From JBBDRW01 sp040905265 (GTDB taxonomy: Bacteria; Bacteroidota; Rhodothermia; Balneolales; Balneolaceae), in contig JBBDRW010000078.1 of NCBI GenBank assembly GCA_040905265.1, positions 1 through 39,638 on the forward strand: 39,638 nucleotides of DNA, in the 5' to 3' direction. Below are positions 26,447-35,754 of this stretch, piece by piece. The position numbers and the translations under genes are program-made. Under the pieces are notes generated by a model. The model saw only the letters and a program-made list of their open reading frames with translations. It searched no databases and was not told the DNA's origin. The stretch's first letter is position 1, and each line of letters opens with the position of its first letter.

Positions 26447-26513
26447 GGAGTCTGTCGGACTTACGTCGATTTTGCACTCGCCTCGCTACGAACCCGTAAG
26501 TCCGACAGACTCC
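26447..26513. repeat. Long inverted repeat, REP/MITE-like
   Basis: GGAGTCTGTCGGACTTACG (26447-26465) is repeated in reverse complement at 26495-26513, a perfect 19-bp stem around 29 bases. It lies in the gap between the small gene and lgt. A 20-bp match with one mismatch to one arm (CCAGGAGTCTGTCGAACTTA) occurs at 13865-13884 upstream of rel, so the sequence is repeated in the genome. Confidence 0.75.
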
Positions 26514-26532
26514 TGGATAGCAGTTTGTTAAT

Positions 26533-27546
26533 TTAAGCTCCGGGATTCTTCCAGTTCACTTTTTTCAACAGCAGCCAGGCGCCAAACAGTACCAGAGGAA
26601 TGCTCAGCCATTGACCCATATTCAAGAGAATCGCTGTTTCAAAATCCGAGTGGTGGAGCTTGGTAAACTCAATCAAAAAGCGGCCGCTGAACAGTATGAC
26701 CAGAAAGGATCCGAAGAGTGATCCTTCCGGCGGCTTTTTGTCATATTTCACATAGATCCACATCAAGATGAAAAGGACCAGGATACAGGAGAGGGACTCG
26801 TAGAGCATCGAGGGGTGCCTGGGCATCATGTCAATACGGGCAAAGATCACTGCCCATGGAACTTCACTCACCTCTCCCAGAATTTCAGAATTGAAAAAAT
26901 TACCGATTCGGATAAACATACCACCGACAGCGATAGAGGGGACAACCCGGTCAGCAAGCCACAGGAAGGTCATGCCGGGAGTTTTCTTTACGTAGAGCCA
27001 CATGGCAATGATAATGGCAATGGCCGCCCCATGAGATGCCAGCCCTCCTCTCCAGATGGCAATAATGAGTTCAGGATTCCGGAGGTAAAAACTCAGGTCA
27101 TAGAAGATGATATGGCCGAGCCGCGCTCCGATAATGGTTGCGATCAATACATAAATGAGCAGACGGTCGACCTCCTCATGGGTTCGCCCGCCCTCTTTCA
27201 TCAACCTCGAATTCAAGAGATAGCCAAAAATAAATGCAGAGGCAAACATGAGTCCGTACCAGCGCGGAGCAATGGGCCCGAACATTTCGATGGTCGGGCT
27301 GCTGATCAGGAGGAAGGGGAGCTGACCCAGAATCAGGCAGCCGGCAATCAAAGCCCATGGCTTCCATTCAGGTAGTTCCGCACGCCCTTTTTCATCTCCC
27401 GGGATCCATCGTTTCCAGGCAAAAAAGATCAAAATAAATCCGAGTACGAGACCCCATATCGAGAGTGGAACGGGAAGCTGGAATTCAGGAATTGTGAATA
27501 AAACGGGATCAACATCCCAAATGAAATACCCTTGGTCTTGTTCCAT
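26533..27546 (-). CDS. lgt: Prolipoprotein diacylglyceryl transferase
   Basis: 337 residues, a polytopic inner-membrane enzyme that transfers diacylglycerol from phosphatidylglycerol to the lipobox Cys of prolipoproteins. Family motifs are present: RWYGLMFASAF (95-105), ARLGHIIFYD (141-150), WRGGLASHGAAIA with the essential His (~172), RIGNFFNSEILG (213-224) and RHPSMLYE (243-250). Seven or more membrane segments are visible. Compared with shorter Lgt proteins it has an extra N-terminal membrane pair, common in Bacteroidota. It would lipidate proteins such as the GH9 enzyme in this window. It follows the flippase gene by 170 bp on the same strand. Confidence 0.95.
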   Translation of the reverse strand: MEQDQGYFIWDVDPVLFTIPEFQLPVPLSIWGLVLGFILIFFAWKRWIPGDEKGRAELPEWKPWALIAGCLILGQLPFLLISSPTIEMFGPIAPRWYGLMFASAFIFGYLLNSRLMKEGGRTHEEVDRLLIYVLIATIIGARLGHIIFYDLSFYLRNPELIIAIWRGGLASHGAAIAIIIAMWLYVKKTPGMTFLWLADRVVPSIAVGGMFIRIGNFFNSEILGEVSEVPWAVIFARIDMMPRHPSMLYESLSCILVLFILMWIYVKYDKKPPEGSLFGSFLVILFSGRFLIEFTKLHHSDFETAILLNMGQWLSIPLVLFGAWLLLKKVNWKNPGA

Positions 27547-27716
27547 GAAATGGTTGATTTATGTTGCGATGGGGAAAATACGAAAGGGGAGGGCCTGAAC
27601 CAAAACAGGATTCCTCCCCCGGTTTCGGTGTCGGAAACTCTCCGGGAGTCATTACCGGATGATCTCCGCTGTTTTGTACAAGCAGTGCTTTCATCATATC
27701 AGACATGACAATACTT

Positions 27717-29198
27717 TCAGTGTATTCGATTTCTCATGGTAATGGCATTTTTAACCATTCGATTCAGTTCCGGAGAGAGTCTGAGCCGCCAGACCGGAAG
27801 TGCAAACAGGAGCAGGATGACAAGGGAGCGAACTGTGACGTCTGCCAAGACCGGCAGATCGGGTACAGCAAGAGCAGCGAAGAGAGCGGCCAGGCCTAAA
27901 AGACAGGCCCAGAGTGCAGAGGCCCGGAATGGTTGCATGGAGAAGCGGGCCCAGACAAAAAAGTATTTGATCAGGTTATAGACAAAGATTGAGAGCATCG
28001 TTGCCAGGGCGGCACCGTTCATTCCGTATTCCGGAATGAGTAGCAGGTTTGTTGCGATTGTGAAAACAATCAGCAAAAGGCTGGTGAACAGGTCAAAGCG
28101 ATAATATTTCGAGGTCAGGATTATGCTTCCATTGGTACCGGTTGCCATATCAAACAGTTTTCCAAGGCCGATAAAGAGGACGACCCACCTCCCTCCCTGG
28201 TACGTTTCTGGCAGGATTCCCATAAGTGAGTCGACATTGGCCCAGATAAGCGCAAATATGAAAATGCCTGTGATGAGCTGGTTGAGGGAAGATTTTTGAT
28301 AGATCTCCTGAACCTCTCCCATATTGTTATTTTGAAGATGTTCGGCAATCAGGGGAGTTGCAATTTTTCCGATCGCATGCTGAGGGACGGTTATGACAGA
28401 TCCGATGTAGAACGCAATTGCGTAGATTCCGGTTTCAGACAGCCCGGCCATAGAGCTGAGCATCAGGATGTCAATATTGCCCGTGATGATGGTCGTGAGG
28501 CCACCGAGAAGAGTATAAAAGCCGTATGCTGCCATACTCCGGGCTATTCGTCTCTTTATAAAGGAGAGCCGGGGGAACAGACTCAGTTCACCCATTCGCC
28601 AGAGTACAGCTATGAGCAGCAGTGGCTGCAGCCCGTAGGAGAGGGTGAAAAAGAGAATGAATGTTTCAAATGAAATCCATTCGAGCCAATGAATGACGAG
28701 TGAAAGGATGACCAAGAGACGAAGAAGTACCTCATTGACCAGTGAGCCGGTTGTTGAATCTTGCAGAGATCGCAGGTAGCTGTTGAAGACCTCAAAGTAG
28801 AGGATAAAGAGTGTGATTGGCAGTATGTAGAGGTAGAATTCAACGACAAGGGGAGATTGCTCGGCATAGAAACCGATCAGGGAGTCCCGAAATAGCCAGA
28901 AAATTACGGCATAGATCAGGAATCCGATCAGTGGAACCGTGATGGCGAGAAAGAGGAGACCGTTGTGCCGGTTGGCCGGGTTTTTGAAAAACGGAAAAAA
29001 CCGGATGACACTGTTCCGGATTCCCAGATGGGCAAACTGGGCTCCGATGATCGAGGCGGAGATAAGTACCCGGGTCAGGCCATACTGATCCGTCTCAAGT
29101 ATTTGGGGATAGAGTATGAGTGTGGCAATCGCACCAAGAGCGATTCCGATATAGATCCAGACCGCATTAAACAGGCTCTGTCGTGCTATAATTCCCAC
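27717..29198 (-). CDS. Polysaccharide flippase (Wzx/MOP-type)
   Basis: 493 residues with about 14 hydrophobic segments and no large soluble domain, as in the MOP superfamily. The N-terminus (RQSLFNAVWIYIGIALGAIATLILYPQIL) and segments such as AYGFYTLLGGLTTIITGNIDILMLSSMAGLSETGIYAIAFYIGSV are typical of O-antigen and exopolysaccharide flippases, which turn lipid-linked oligosaccharides to the periplasmic face. Glycosyltransferase genes follow immediately to the right. Whether it moves O-antigen, capsule or another glycan cannot be told. Confidence 0.88.
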   Translation of the reverse strand: MGIIARQSLFNAVWIYIGIALGAIATLILYPQILETDQYGLTRVLISASIIGAQFAHLGIRNSVIRFFPFFKNPANRHNGLLFLAITVPLIGFLIYAVIFWLFRDSLIGFYAEQSPLVVEFYLYILPITLFILYFEVFNSYLRSLQDSTTGSLVNEVLLRLLVILSLVIHWLEWISFETFILFFTLSYGLQPLLLIAVLWRMGELSLFPRLSFIKRRIARSMAAYGFYTLLGGLTTIITGNIDILMLSSMAGLSETGIYAIAFYIGSVITVPQHAIGKIATPLIAEHLQNNNMGEVQEIYQKSSLNQLITGIFIFALIWANVDSLMGILPETYQGGRWVVLFIGLGKLFDMATGTNGSIILTSKYYRFDLFTSLLLIVFTIATNLLLIPEYGMNGAALATMLSIFVYNLIKYFFVWARFSMQPFRASALWACLLGLAALFAALAVPDLPVLADVTVRSLVILLLFALPVWRLRLSPELNRMVKNAITMRNRIH

Positions 29199-29507
29199 AC
29201 TGTCTCGGGTTGGTGAATGTTACCGTGATAACGCCCTGGCCTCCCGGTACCGGTTACAGATGGCCCGGTCGGGCCGGAATGAACAGGGTGGGCGTACAAG
29301 GAATCCGGACGGCCTGAGTGCCTTTCCGTGTAGCCTCCAAACGAACCGGTCCATCTAAAATAGCAATTTGGAGCCTTTGAAAAAGATGGAGTTTTTCAAG
29401 ATCAAGACCCGTCCACCGGCTGGCGGATTCAAAGGCTCCAATTTCATCGTTGAGAATGTTATCTTCCTCTTTCGTTTCCGGACACACCCTGCACCGATAT
29501 ACTTCTT
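29199..29507. other. 309-bp gap between divergent flippase and glycosyltransferase genes
   Basis: No gene. It must hold the promoters for both directions, but I cannot assign them. The right half contains the nested inverted repeat at 29365-29444. Confidence 0.5.
29365..29444. repeat. Nested inverted repeat (outer 17 bp, inner 8 bp)
   Basis: Outer arms AATTTGGAGCCTTTGAA (29365-29381) and its reverse complement at 29428-29444 match at 16 of 17 positions. Inside, TTGAAAAA-GATGGAG-TTTTTCAA forms a second hairpin, followed by CCACCGGCTGGCGGATT. The double-hairpin form suggests a small non-autonomous element or a structured leader RNA of the glycosyltransferase gene. Confidence 0.65.
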
Positions 29508-30725
29508 ATGGCCGGCAGAAAAATTGGAATGGTACTCAACGCATTCTACCCGCACGATATTCGTGTATCAAAAGAGGTGTCGGCACTTACAGAAGCCGGG
29601 CATGAGGTCTTCCTTCTCTGCTACAAACGAAACGGTGAGCCGTCAGATGAACGGGTGGATGGAGCGAATGTGAAGCGTGTCTGGATTGGCGAGAGCAAAA
29701 TCGCAGAAGGGTTGTGGGACATGGTGAATGCCTGCCTTTTTTACCACCCTCGCATCGGAAGTGCATTGAAATCATTTGTTCGGGAATTCAGCATTGACGT
29801 GCTCCATGTTCACGACCTGCCGCTGGCCGGTACGGTTGCGTCTGTCGCAACGAAAGAAAACCTTCCATGGATACTGGACCTCCATGAAAACTACCCGGAA
29901 GCCGTCCGGGTCTGGTTTGGCTGGAGAAAAAACCTGCTGATCCGGTTGAAGAACAGAATCTTTTTCAATCCTTCCTACTGGCAGAATCTGGAAGGGATAG
30001 CAGCCCGGTCGGCTGACGGTATCATTGCGGTTGTGGAGGAGATGAGGGAACGGTTGGCCGGGTTGCATTCTATTCCAGAAGAGAAAATCCGGGTAATCAG
30101 CAATACAGAATCCCGTCAATTTCTGAAGCAGCCGCTTCAGGAGAATATCTATGGAGACCTCTCCGGCTCCTTTCTGATCCTCTATTCAGGGTATATCGGG
30201 CCGCACAGGGGGGTAGATACGGTCATTCGTGCCATGGAGCACCTGGCCCGGTTCAGGGATATTCATTTTGTGATCGTAGGTACCGGGAGTCGTGATGTAA
30301 TGCAAAACCTGAACTCTCTCACGCAGAAGCTCGGTGTTGAGAATCAGGTTCATTTCAAGGGGTTTCAGCCATTTGATACTTTTCTGTCCTACATGTCCGG
30401 TGCCTCCCTTACGGTAATTCCACACAAACGAAACGGCCATACCGATCATACCATACCACACAAACTGTTTCAGTCAATGATGGCTGGCAAACCGGTTCTG
30501 GTAAGCTCCTGCCGCCCCCTCAGGCGGACCGTTGAGGAGAACCGGTGCGGCCTGGTATTTGAGGCGGAGGACCCGGCCGATTGTGCAGAAAAGATCCTGA
30601 GCCTCTATAAATCGGATGAGATGCTGAAAACAGTGGGTGAGAATGGGCGCCTTGCTACTCTCGAGGGGACGCTGAACTGGGAATCGAGCAGCCGGGAGCT
30701 GTTGCAGTTATACCGGTCTTTCTGA
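29508..30725 (+). CDS. Glycosyltransferase family 4 enzyme
   Basis: 405 residues, GT-B fold. The N-terminal domain starts KIGMVLNAFYPHDIRVSKEVSALTEAGHEV and has VLHVHDLPLAG; the C-terminal domain has ILYSGYIGPHRGVDTVIRAM, VIVGTGSR, VHFKGF and the nucleotide-sugar site region SLTVIPHKRNGHTDHTIPHKLFQSMMAGKPVL. These are retaining enzymes that extend lipid-linked glycans on the cytoplasmic face. The ATG at 29508 gives a complete domain. Sugar donor and acceptor are unknown; the flippase, the second GT4 and the methyltransferase around it point to surface polysaccharide assembly. Confidence 0.9.
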   Translation: MAGRKIGMVLNAFYPHDIRVSKEVSALTEAGHEVFLLCYKRNGEPSDERVDGANVKRVWIGESKIAEGLWDMVNACLFYHPRIGSALKSFVREFSIDVLHVHDLPLAGTVASVATKENLPWILDLHENYPEAVRVWFGWRKNLLIRLKNRIFFNPSYWQNLEGIAARSADGIIAVVEEMRERLAGLHSIPEEKIRVISNTESRQFLKQPLQENIYGDLSGSFLILYSGYIGPHRGVDTVIRAMEHLARFRDIHFVIVGTGSRDVMQNLNSLTQKLGVENQVHFKGFQPFDTFLSYMSGASLTVIPHKRNGHTDHTIPHKLFQSMMAGKPVLVSSCRPLRRTVEENRCGLVFEAEDPADCAEKILSLYKSDEMLKTVGENGRLATLEGTLNWESSSRELLQLYRSF

Positions 30726-30748
30726 CTCCGTTCAAACATGGGGTTCCA

Positions 30749-31291
30749 TCAGTCGGGCCGGCTATTCTCCCGGACTGCCTCTACAATATACCAACGAGGA
30801 GTGAACAGACGCAGAACCGGGCGAATACCGATTTTCCCAACCGGATTGGTCCAGCGCTGCCGGCGAAGGATTTTCCAGCCTGTATGTTCAAGAAGCCAGT
30901 CAAATTGCCACTCTTCAAACTCATGAAAGTGCCGGTCCCAGGGATCCTCCTGATTCCGGTATGCAGAAGAGAACCAGAGGGAGAGGGGAACCGAAGCGAA
31001 CAATCGGTTACAGGGCAGACTTTCCAGAACGGACATCGGATTCAGAAGGTGCTCGAAGATCTCAAATGCGGTACAGATATCAACCGACTCAAACTGTCTG
31101 AGATGTTTCGGATTTCGATCCAGGTCTACATAGGTATTCAAAACGGTGACTCCGTCCCTTTTCATCTGTTCTGATAGTGGATTCGGTGTTCCCAGGTCGA
31201 GAATGGTTGCCGGCGGCTGGAGAGCTTCATTCATGAAATCCAGGGTAAGCCTGTATCGTCGCTGCGAGGAGTTGAATGATTTTAAAAGCAT
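30749..31291 (-). CDS. Small class I SAM-dependent methyltransferase-like protein
   Basis: 180 residues. A Rossmann-type start (ATILDLGTPNPLSEQM) with motif I altered from the usual GxGxG, an acidic D-x-D at NTYVDLDRN, and VDICTAFEIFEHLLNP, which matches the EHL segment of methyltransferase-11-type enzymes. A C-terminal part (HFHEFEEWQFDWLLEHTGWKILRRQRW) fits the lid of the same group. The altered glycine motif could weaken SAM binding. It is 10 bp after the second GT4 gene on the same strand, so a role in modifying a glycan or lipid carrier is likely. Confidence 0.72.
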   Translation of the reverse strand: MLLKSFNSSQRRYRLTLDFMNEALQPPATILDLGTPNPLSEQMKRDGVTVLNTYVDLDRNPKHLRQFESVDICTAFEIFEHLLNPMSVLESLPCNRLFASVPLSLWFSSAYRNQEDPWDRHFHEFEEWQFDWLLEHTGWKILRRQRWTNPVGKIGIRPVLRLFTPRWYIVEAVRENSRPD

Positions 31292-31300
31292 ATGATGCTA

Positions 31301-32614
31301 TCAGGAGTGGGGGTTCAGTTCACTGATTATTGCAGCCAATGTCCTGGTCAGGCGAATGCGTGAATATCGATGGCCGGGGTCAGATGCAGGGCGATTCCTG
31401 CCCGGTGTTGAATGCCCTGTCGTGACGGATTGATAGATCCGGACAAGTGCGTTTTCAATGGCCCCTGGATCGTCCATTTGGCATACAAATCCGGCATTCT
31501 CTTCTGACAGTATTTTTTCAGAGTCCCCGCCTTTGGCTGACGGAGGCCGTAACAACAGGACTGGTTGCCCGGTTGCAATGTATTCAAACAGCTTTCCCGG
31601 AATATGATGTCTGATGTCCCCGACATCCGGTATTATCAGCAGCAGCAGGTGAGACCGGCACATCTCTTCAATCGCCTCATTGTGAGGCAGATACTCCCGA
31701 AACCGGATCAGATCTTGTATCCCAAGCTCCACAACCCGCTCAGGAAGCCGCTGGTGTACGTGGCCGATAAACTCCATTTGAAGATCGGCAGAGCCAGAGA
31801 TTTTTTTTAAGACATTCAGAAACGTCTCCGGAATGGATGCTTCCCCAACAGAACCGATATGACGGATCAGCATCGGCGGAGCTTCCGGAGGGGCTGTGTC
31901 GATATTGTCGAAGTCGGCAGGATCGAACCCGTTTGTAATGACATGATACGCCCGTTCCTCAATGGCCCGCAACTCATCTGCCTGAACAGGTGTTACCACT
32001 ATGATTCGGTCAGCTTCCCGAAGGACTGATTTTTCAAATCGTCTGTCGACTTTATTGGCAAATCCTGTTCTGGGAAGAATCTGGTTGTAATAGATTGTAC
32101 TCCAGGGGTCACGAAAGTCAGCAATCCATGAGATACCCTGTTCCCGTTTTACCTGTCGGCCGATCAGATGGACCGAATGGGGTGGCCCGGTTGTAATTAC
32201 GGTGTCAATATCGAATTTTCGGATCAGTTCGACAGCTTTTCGTTTTGCTGTCAGATACCAGCCGGCTCTTGCATCCGGAATGAACAGATTTGCGCGAATC
32301 CAGCTTCCGATCCTGGATAGAGGATGGTGACCCTTCAGTTCAACCGTCGGTTTGATTTCCTCATCGTTCAGCCCTCTCAGGCGGGCATAGAGCGAAAAGG
32401 GTTCTATGGTTTTGGAACGGAAGACCTGTACGTCTTCAGGGATCTCTCCGGCAAGTGTAGCATCCCTGATCGGATACGTGGGATTCTGAACCGTCAATAC
32501 GAATGGCTCCACATCAAATCCGGGTAGATATTTGGAGAATTTCAGATATCTCTGTACTCCGGCACCTCCACTGGGTGGCCAATAGTAAGATATGATCAGA
32601 ACCCGTTGATTCAT
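31301..32614 (-). CDS. Glycosyltransferase family 4-like enzyme
   Basis: 437 residues, GT-B fold with an N-terminus typical of a Bacteroidota subgroup (VLIISYYWPPSGGAGVQRYLKFSKYL). DTVITTGPPHSVHLIGRQ, WIADFRDPWST and ADRIIVVTPVQADEL follow; the C-terminal domain has HIGSVGEA, MEFIGHVHQRLPERV and HHIPGKLFEYIATGQPVLLLRPP. It likely adds a sugar to a lipid-linked glycan; the donor is unknown. It reads in the same direction as YfhO upstream (117 bp) and the methyltransferase downstream. Confidence 0.9.
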   Translation of the reverse strand: MNQRVLIISYYWPPSGGAGVQRYLKFSKYLPGFDVEPFVLTVQNPTYPIRDATLAGEIPEDVQVFRSKTIEPFSLYARLRGLNDEEIKPTVELKGHHPLSRIGSWIRANLFIPDARAGWYLTAKRKAVELIRKFDIDTVITTGPPHSVHLIGRQVKREQGISWIADFRDPWSTIYYNQILPRTGFANKVDRRFEKSVLREADRIIVVTPVQADELRAIEERAYHVITNGFDPADFDNIDTAPPEAPPMLIRHIGSVGEASIPETFLNVLKKISGSADLQMEFIGHVHQRLPERVVELGIQDLIRFREYLPHNEAIEEMCRSHLLLLIIPDVGDIRHHIPGKLFEYIATGQPVLLLRPPSAKGGDSEKILSEENAGFVCQMDDPGAIENALVRIYQSVTTGHSTPGRNRPASDPGHRYSRIRLTRTLAAIISELNPHS

Positions 32615-32730
32615 GGAAAGAGTAGTCTAAGTGACTGGTAACCGGCCTCTGGCCTTGTTCTTGACCAAAAATCGCTTTGCGTGCAAAAAATGAGCCTGGT
32701 TTTTCAAAGCCTCCTACTCGTCATCAGGCT

Positions 32731-35229
32731 TCAGCTTCCGGCCTGCCTGTTCTCCAGCCAGCCTCTCCACCAGCCAGCCAGAAGCAGCAGGCCGATCAGC
32801 CACTGAATCAGGTTGGCTGCCCAGCTGATTTTACTGCCGATCAGATGAGATGCCGGTTGAAATGTCAACGCCAGAGTGTGCCCTCCCGGTGGAATTTCAA
32901 AGCCTCGTAACAGATAGTTGGTTTTGTAGATCGGAATCTCTTCCCCGTTTAATGTTGCTCTCCATCCGGCCGGATAATAGATTTCACTCAAAACCAGGAA
33001 TCCGGGCATACTCCGCTCGATCTCGATCACAATATCCCGTGCCGTGTAGTTTCTGATCCGGACTGACGCGGTGGTATCCTGCACGGTTGAAATATCTGAG
33101 GAAGTCTCAACGACAGCTTCAGTGGCCGGGTCAAACATCTGGTCTGGAAGGATACTGTTGAATGCATCACGGGGTGAATCAACGACAGTCACCTGATCGA
33201 CAAACCAGGCTTTGGGCAAGACATTCTGATTCTCGTACACAAAAGATTCACCCTCCTGGAAGACCTCCTGGAATCCGTTAAGAGGGAGCTGACGCTGAGC
33301 AGAGATATACCGGACGTTCAACATATTCAGCATGGCAAAGTTGATACCAGCCGGCCCTGTAAAGAGCCCTTCACCAATCACATCCTGTATCACACTCAGC
33401 TTTGCCCCGGAATACCCTCCTATCGTCGGGTAGAAATAGTTGGGAATTGCATTATTAAACGGGTTGTCGTCCAGCGGCAATACTCTCCATTCGAATCCTT
33501 CGGGTGTTTGGGCCTGCTCTTGCAGATAGAGATCCACCGGCCTTCGTTGTGACTCGATAATCTCGGTAGTCTCATAGTTAGACGGGATCAGTGCCTGGTC
33601 GCTGATGTATCGGTTTCCTACAGAGAGCATATCGAACGCTGCGAGAAGTACGAGGCCAAGAACGAGGGTGCCGCTCCCGATGGTTCCGTTCAGACAGAGA
33701 TAGAACAACACAGCAACAACTACCGTAAGGAATAGATATCGAAATGTATCAGTCCGAGCTATCTGACGCCGTTCAGGTTTTATTTGTGTCTCGATAATTT
33801 GATTCGCCCGCTGTTGTACCTGCCGGTTATCCGGTGAGAGGTTGCTTTGATTTGCAATCTGCTGTACAATGGCTTCCCGTTCCTGGGGACGTTCATAAGA
33901 GAGAATCAGATCTCCGGGCATCAAAAACAGTACTCCAAGGCCAAGTGCAACTCCTGCGGGCTGCCAGAGTTTTTTCATCCCTTTTCTCCCCTCTTTCAAA
34001 AGGCTGAAGGCCTCCTGAAGGCCATAGATTGCAACTGTTGAAAAACAGAATGTTGTCACAATCAACCACATTTCGGGAGTCCTGAATTTATCAAAACCGG
34101 GGATGATCCGGAACCATAGTTCATTCAGGAAAAAATGGGAGCCCCATGAGAATGTCATGGTCAAAAAACCGGTGGCGAGGAAGATCCATACGATACGTTT
34201 TCTACACCTGAAAAGTGCTATCAGAAACAGGATGCCTGTAATGGCACCGAGATAGTGCGGCCCGCTTGTAACCGGTTTTTCTCCCCAGTATGCCAGGCCG
34301 CTGTCCCCTCCGAACAGATTGGGAATCCAGAGCGTAAATGTCTCAAGGAGTCCCTGTGACCAGCTGAAGGCATACTCGAGAGAAAGGCCGCTCTGTGAAG
34401 AGATATCCGCTATGGCAGAACCGCCACGGATGCTGTGTGAGGAGTACTCGAAGAGCCGAAGATACTGTTCAGCTGTACCCAGCAGTGCCAATAGCGTTGC
34501 TGCCGATATGAATCCGGTTATTTTCCACCAATCGGAGAGGTTTTTTTTCTTGTAATAACGCCAGGAGTCAAACAGAAATAACATTCCAAACAGGTAAATA
34601 AAATAGTAGGTTACCTGTGGGTGGCCTGCACGGAATTCAAGTGTTGTCGCTACTGCAAAGAGGAAAAAACCGAGCCATCTCCGGTCAGTGCGTGTCAATA
34701 GCCAATAACCGGAGAGCATCCACGGTATATAGGAGTAAGCGATAAATTTGATGTTGTGTCCGGCTCCTATTATGATCGGGATATAGGTAGTGAAACTGAT
34801 AAAAACAGATCCCAGTGCTGCGGTGAGTGGACGAAACCCCTGCAGGATGAAGAAAAAATAGGCGCCGCCCAGCAGAATCCAGTATGGGACAGCCGGCCAG
34901 ATCATCCGTAGTTGATCAAATAGCACATTGTCGAGGTGAGGCACAGACTTCGAGACATGGATAACATATGCCGGCATGCCGGCGAAAAGGTGGGTGGACC
35001 AGAGAGGTTCCTCTCCGTCATGTTGTGCACGGTAGTCGAAGATGGACTCGGCACTGGCTCTCCACTGGATTGTGTCGTGTCCCATGAACTGCTCCCCACC
35101 TAATACAGTAGAGTAGAAGAGAATGACCGGCATCAAGAAAAGCAGTGCCAACGCCAGCATATGTTGATACCGGACAGGCAGGCGGTCCAGGAAATCCTCT
35201 TTCAGATGTTGGTGCTTGGAACGGGGCAT
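32731..35229 (-). CDS. YfhO-family multi-spanning membrane protein
   Basis: 832 residues. An N-terminal membrane segment, a loop with GGEQFMGHDTIQW and LFAGMPAYVIH, some 12-14 membrane helices, and a C-terminal periplasmic beta domain (about 560-790, PGFLVLSEIYYPAGWRATLNGEEIPIYKTNYLLRGFEIPPG) ending with one more helix. This is the GT-C-like layout of YfhO, linked in Firmicutes to teichoic acid glycosylation; in Bacteroidota its role is undefined but is thought to be in surface glycan modification. It begins 2 bp after the gatC stop and is probably co-transcribed with it. Confidence 0.9.
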   Translation of the reverse strand: MPRSKHQHLKEDFLDRLPVRYQHMLALALLFLMPVILFYSTVLGGEQFMGHDTIQWRASAESIFDYRAQHDGEEPLWSTHLFAGMPAYVIHVSKSVPHLDNVLFDQLRMIWPAVPYWILLGGAYFFFILQGFRPLTAALGSVFISFTTYIPIIIGAGHNIKFIAYSYIPWMLSGYWLLTRTDRRWLGFFLFAVATTLEFRAGHPQVTYYFIYLFGMLFLFDSWRYYKKKNLSDWWKITGFISAATLLALLGTAEQYLRLFEYSSHSIRGGSAIADISSQSGLSLEYAFSWSQGLLETFTLWIPNLFGGDSGLAYWGEKPVTSGPHYLGAITGILFLIALFRCRKRIVWIFLATGFLTMTFSWGSHFFLNELWFRIIPGFDKFRTPEMWLIVTTFCFSTVAIYGLQEAFSLLKEGRKGMKKLWQPAGVALGLGVLFLMPGDLILSYERPQEREAIVQQIANQSNLSPDNRQVQQRANQIIETQIKPERRQIARTDTFRYLFLTVVVAVLFYLCLNGTIGSGTLVLGLVLLAAFDMLSVGNRYISDQALIPSNYETTEIIESQRRPVDLYLQEQAQTPEGFEWRVLPLDDNPFNNAIPNYFYPTIGGYSGAKLSVIQDVIGEGLFTGPAGINFAMLNMLNVRYISAQRQLPLNGFQEVFQEGESFVYENQNVLPKAWFVDQVTVVDSPRDAFNSILPDQMFDPATEAVVETSSDISTVQDTTASVRIRNYTARDIVIEIERSMPGFLVLSEIYYPAGWRATLNGEEIPIYKTNYLLRGFEIPPGGHTLALTFQPASHLIGSKISWAANLIQWLIGLLLLAGWWRGWLENRQAGS

Positions 35230-35231
35230 AG

Positions 35232-35519
35232 TTATTCAATCACCCTGGGTACCCTGAAATAGTCTGAGTCTGCATCCGGTGCATTTTTCAACGCCTCTTC
35301 GTGAGACAGGGGGTCGAGCGCCTCATCCTTTCTAAACGAGACTGACATATCTGTAACATGCTCCAGTGGTTCAATCCCGGATGTATCCAGTTCATTCAAG
35401 GTTTCCATGTAGTCGAGTATCCGGTTCATATCTTTCTTGAGGCGTTCAGTCTCTTCATCAGAGAGTTGCAGCCGTGCAAGATTTGCTACGTATTGTACAT
35501 CGTCATTCGTTACCGCCAT
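35232..35519 (-). CDS. gatC: Asp/Glu-tRNA amidotransferase subunit C
   Basis: 95 residues, full length. The pattern TNDDVQYVANLARLQLSDEETERLKKDMNRILDYMETLNELDTSGIEPLEHV and the final RVPRVIE are diagnostic of GatC, which stabilises GatA in the GatCAB complex that makes Gln-tRNA(Gln) and Asn-tRNA(Asn). gatA and gatB are not in the window. It is the first gene before YfhO, with 2 bp between them. Confidence 0.96.
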   Translation of the reverse strand: MAVTNDDVQYVANLARLQLSDEETERLKKDMNRILDYMETLNELDTSGIEPLEHVTDMSVSFRKDEALDPLSHEEALKNAPDADSDYFRVPRVIE

Positions 35520-35754
35520 TGGGGACTCCTCAGGTATTCATAATTTGCCGGTCAAACGTCTGGTAATGTCTATTGTCTGCGTTTGTGAGCCGGGTCTGCT
35601 GTCGGAAAACTGTTGATGTGTCTTCTCCAGGGAAGACCTGTCCAAATGTAACAAAGATTTCAGAGAGTTGGGATTGTAAATGGGGGAGTACATGTTTTCA
35701 AGCGATTTTGTAGCTTAGGCGAATCGTAAACAAAATGTTCTGAAGGTATTCGAT

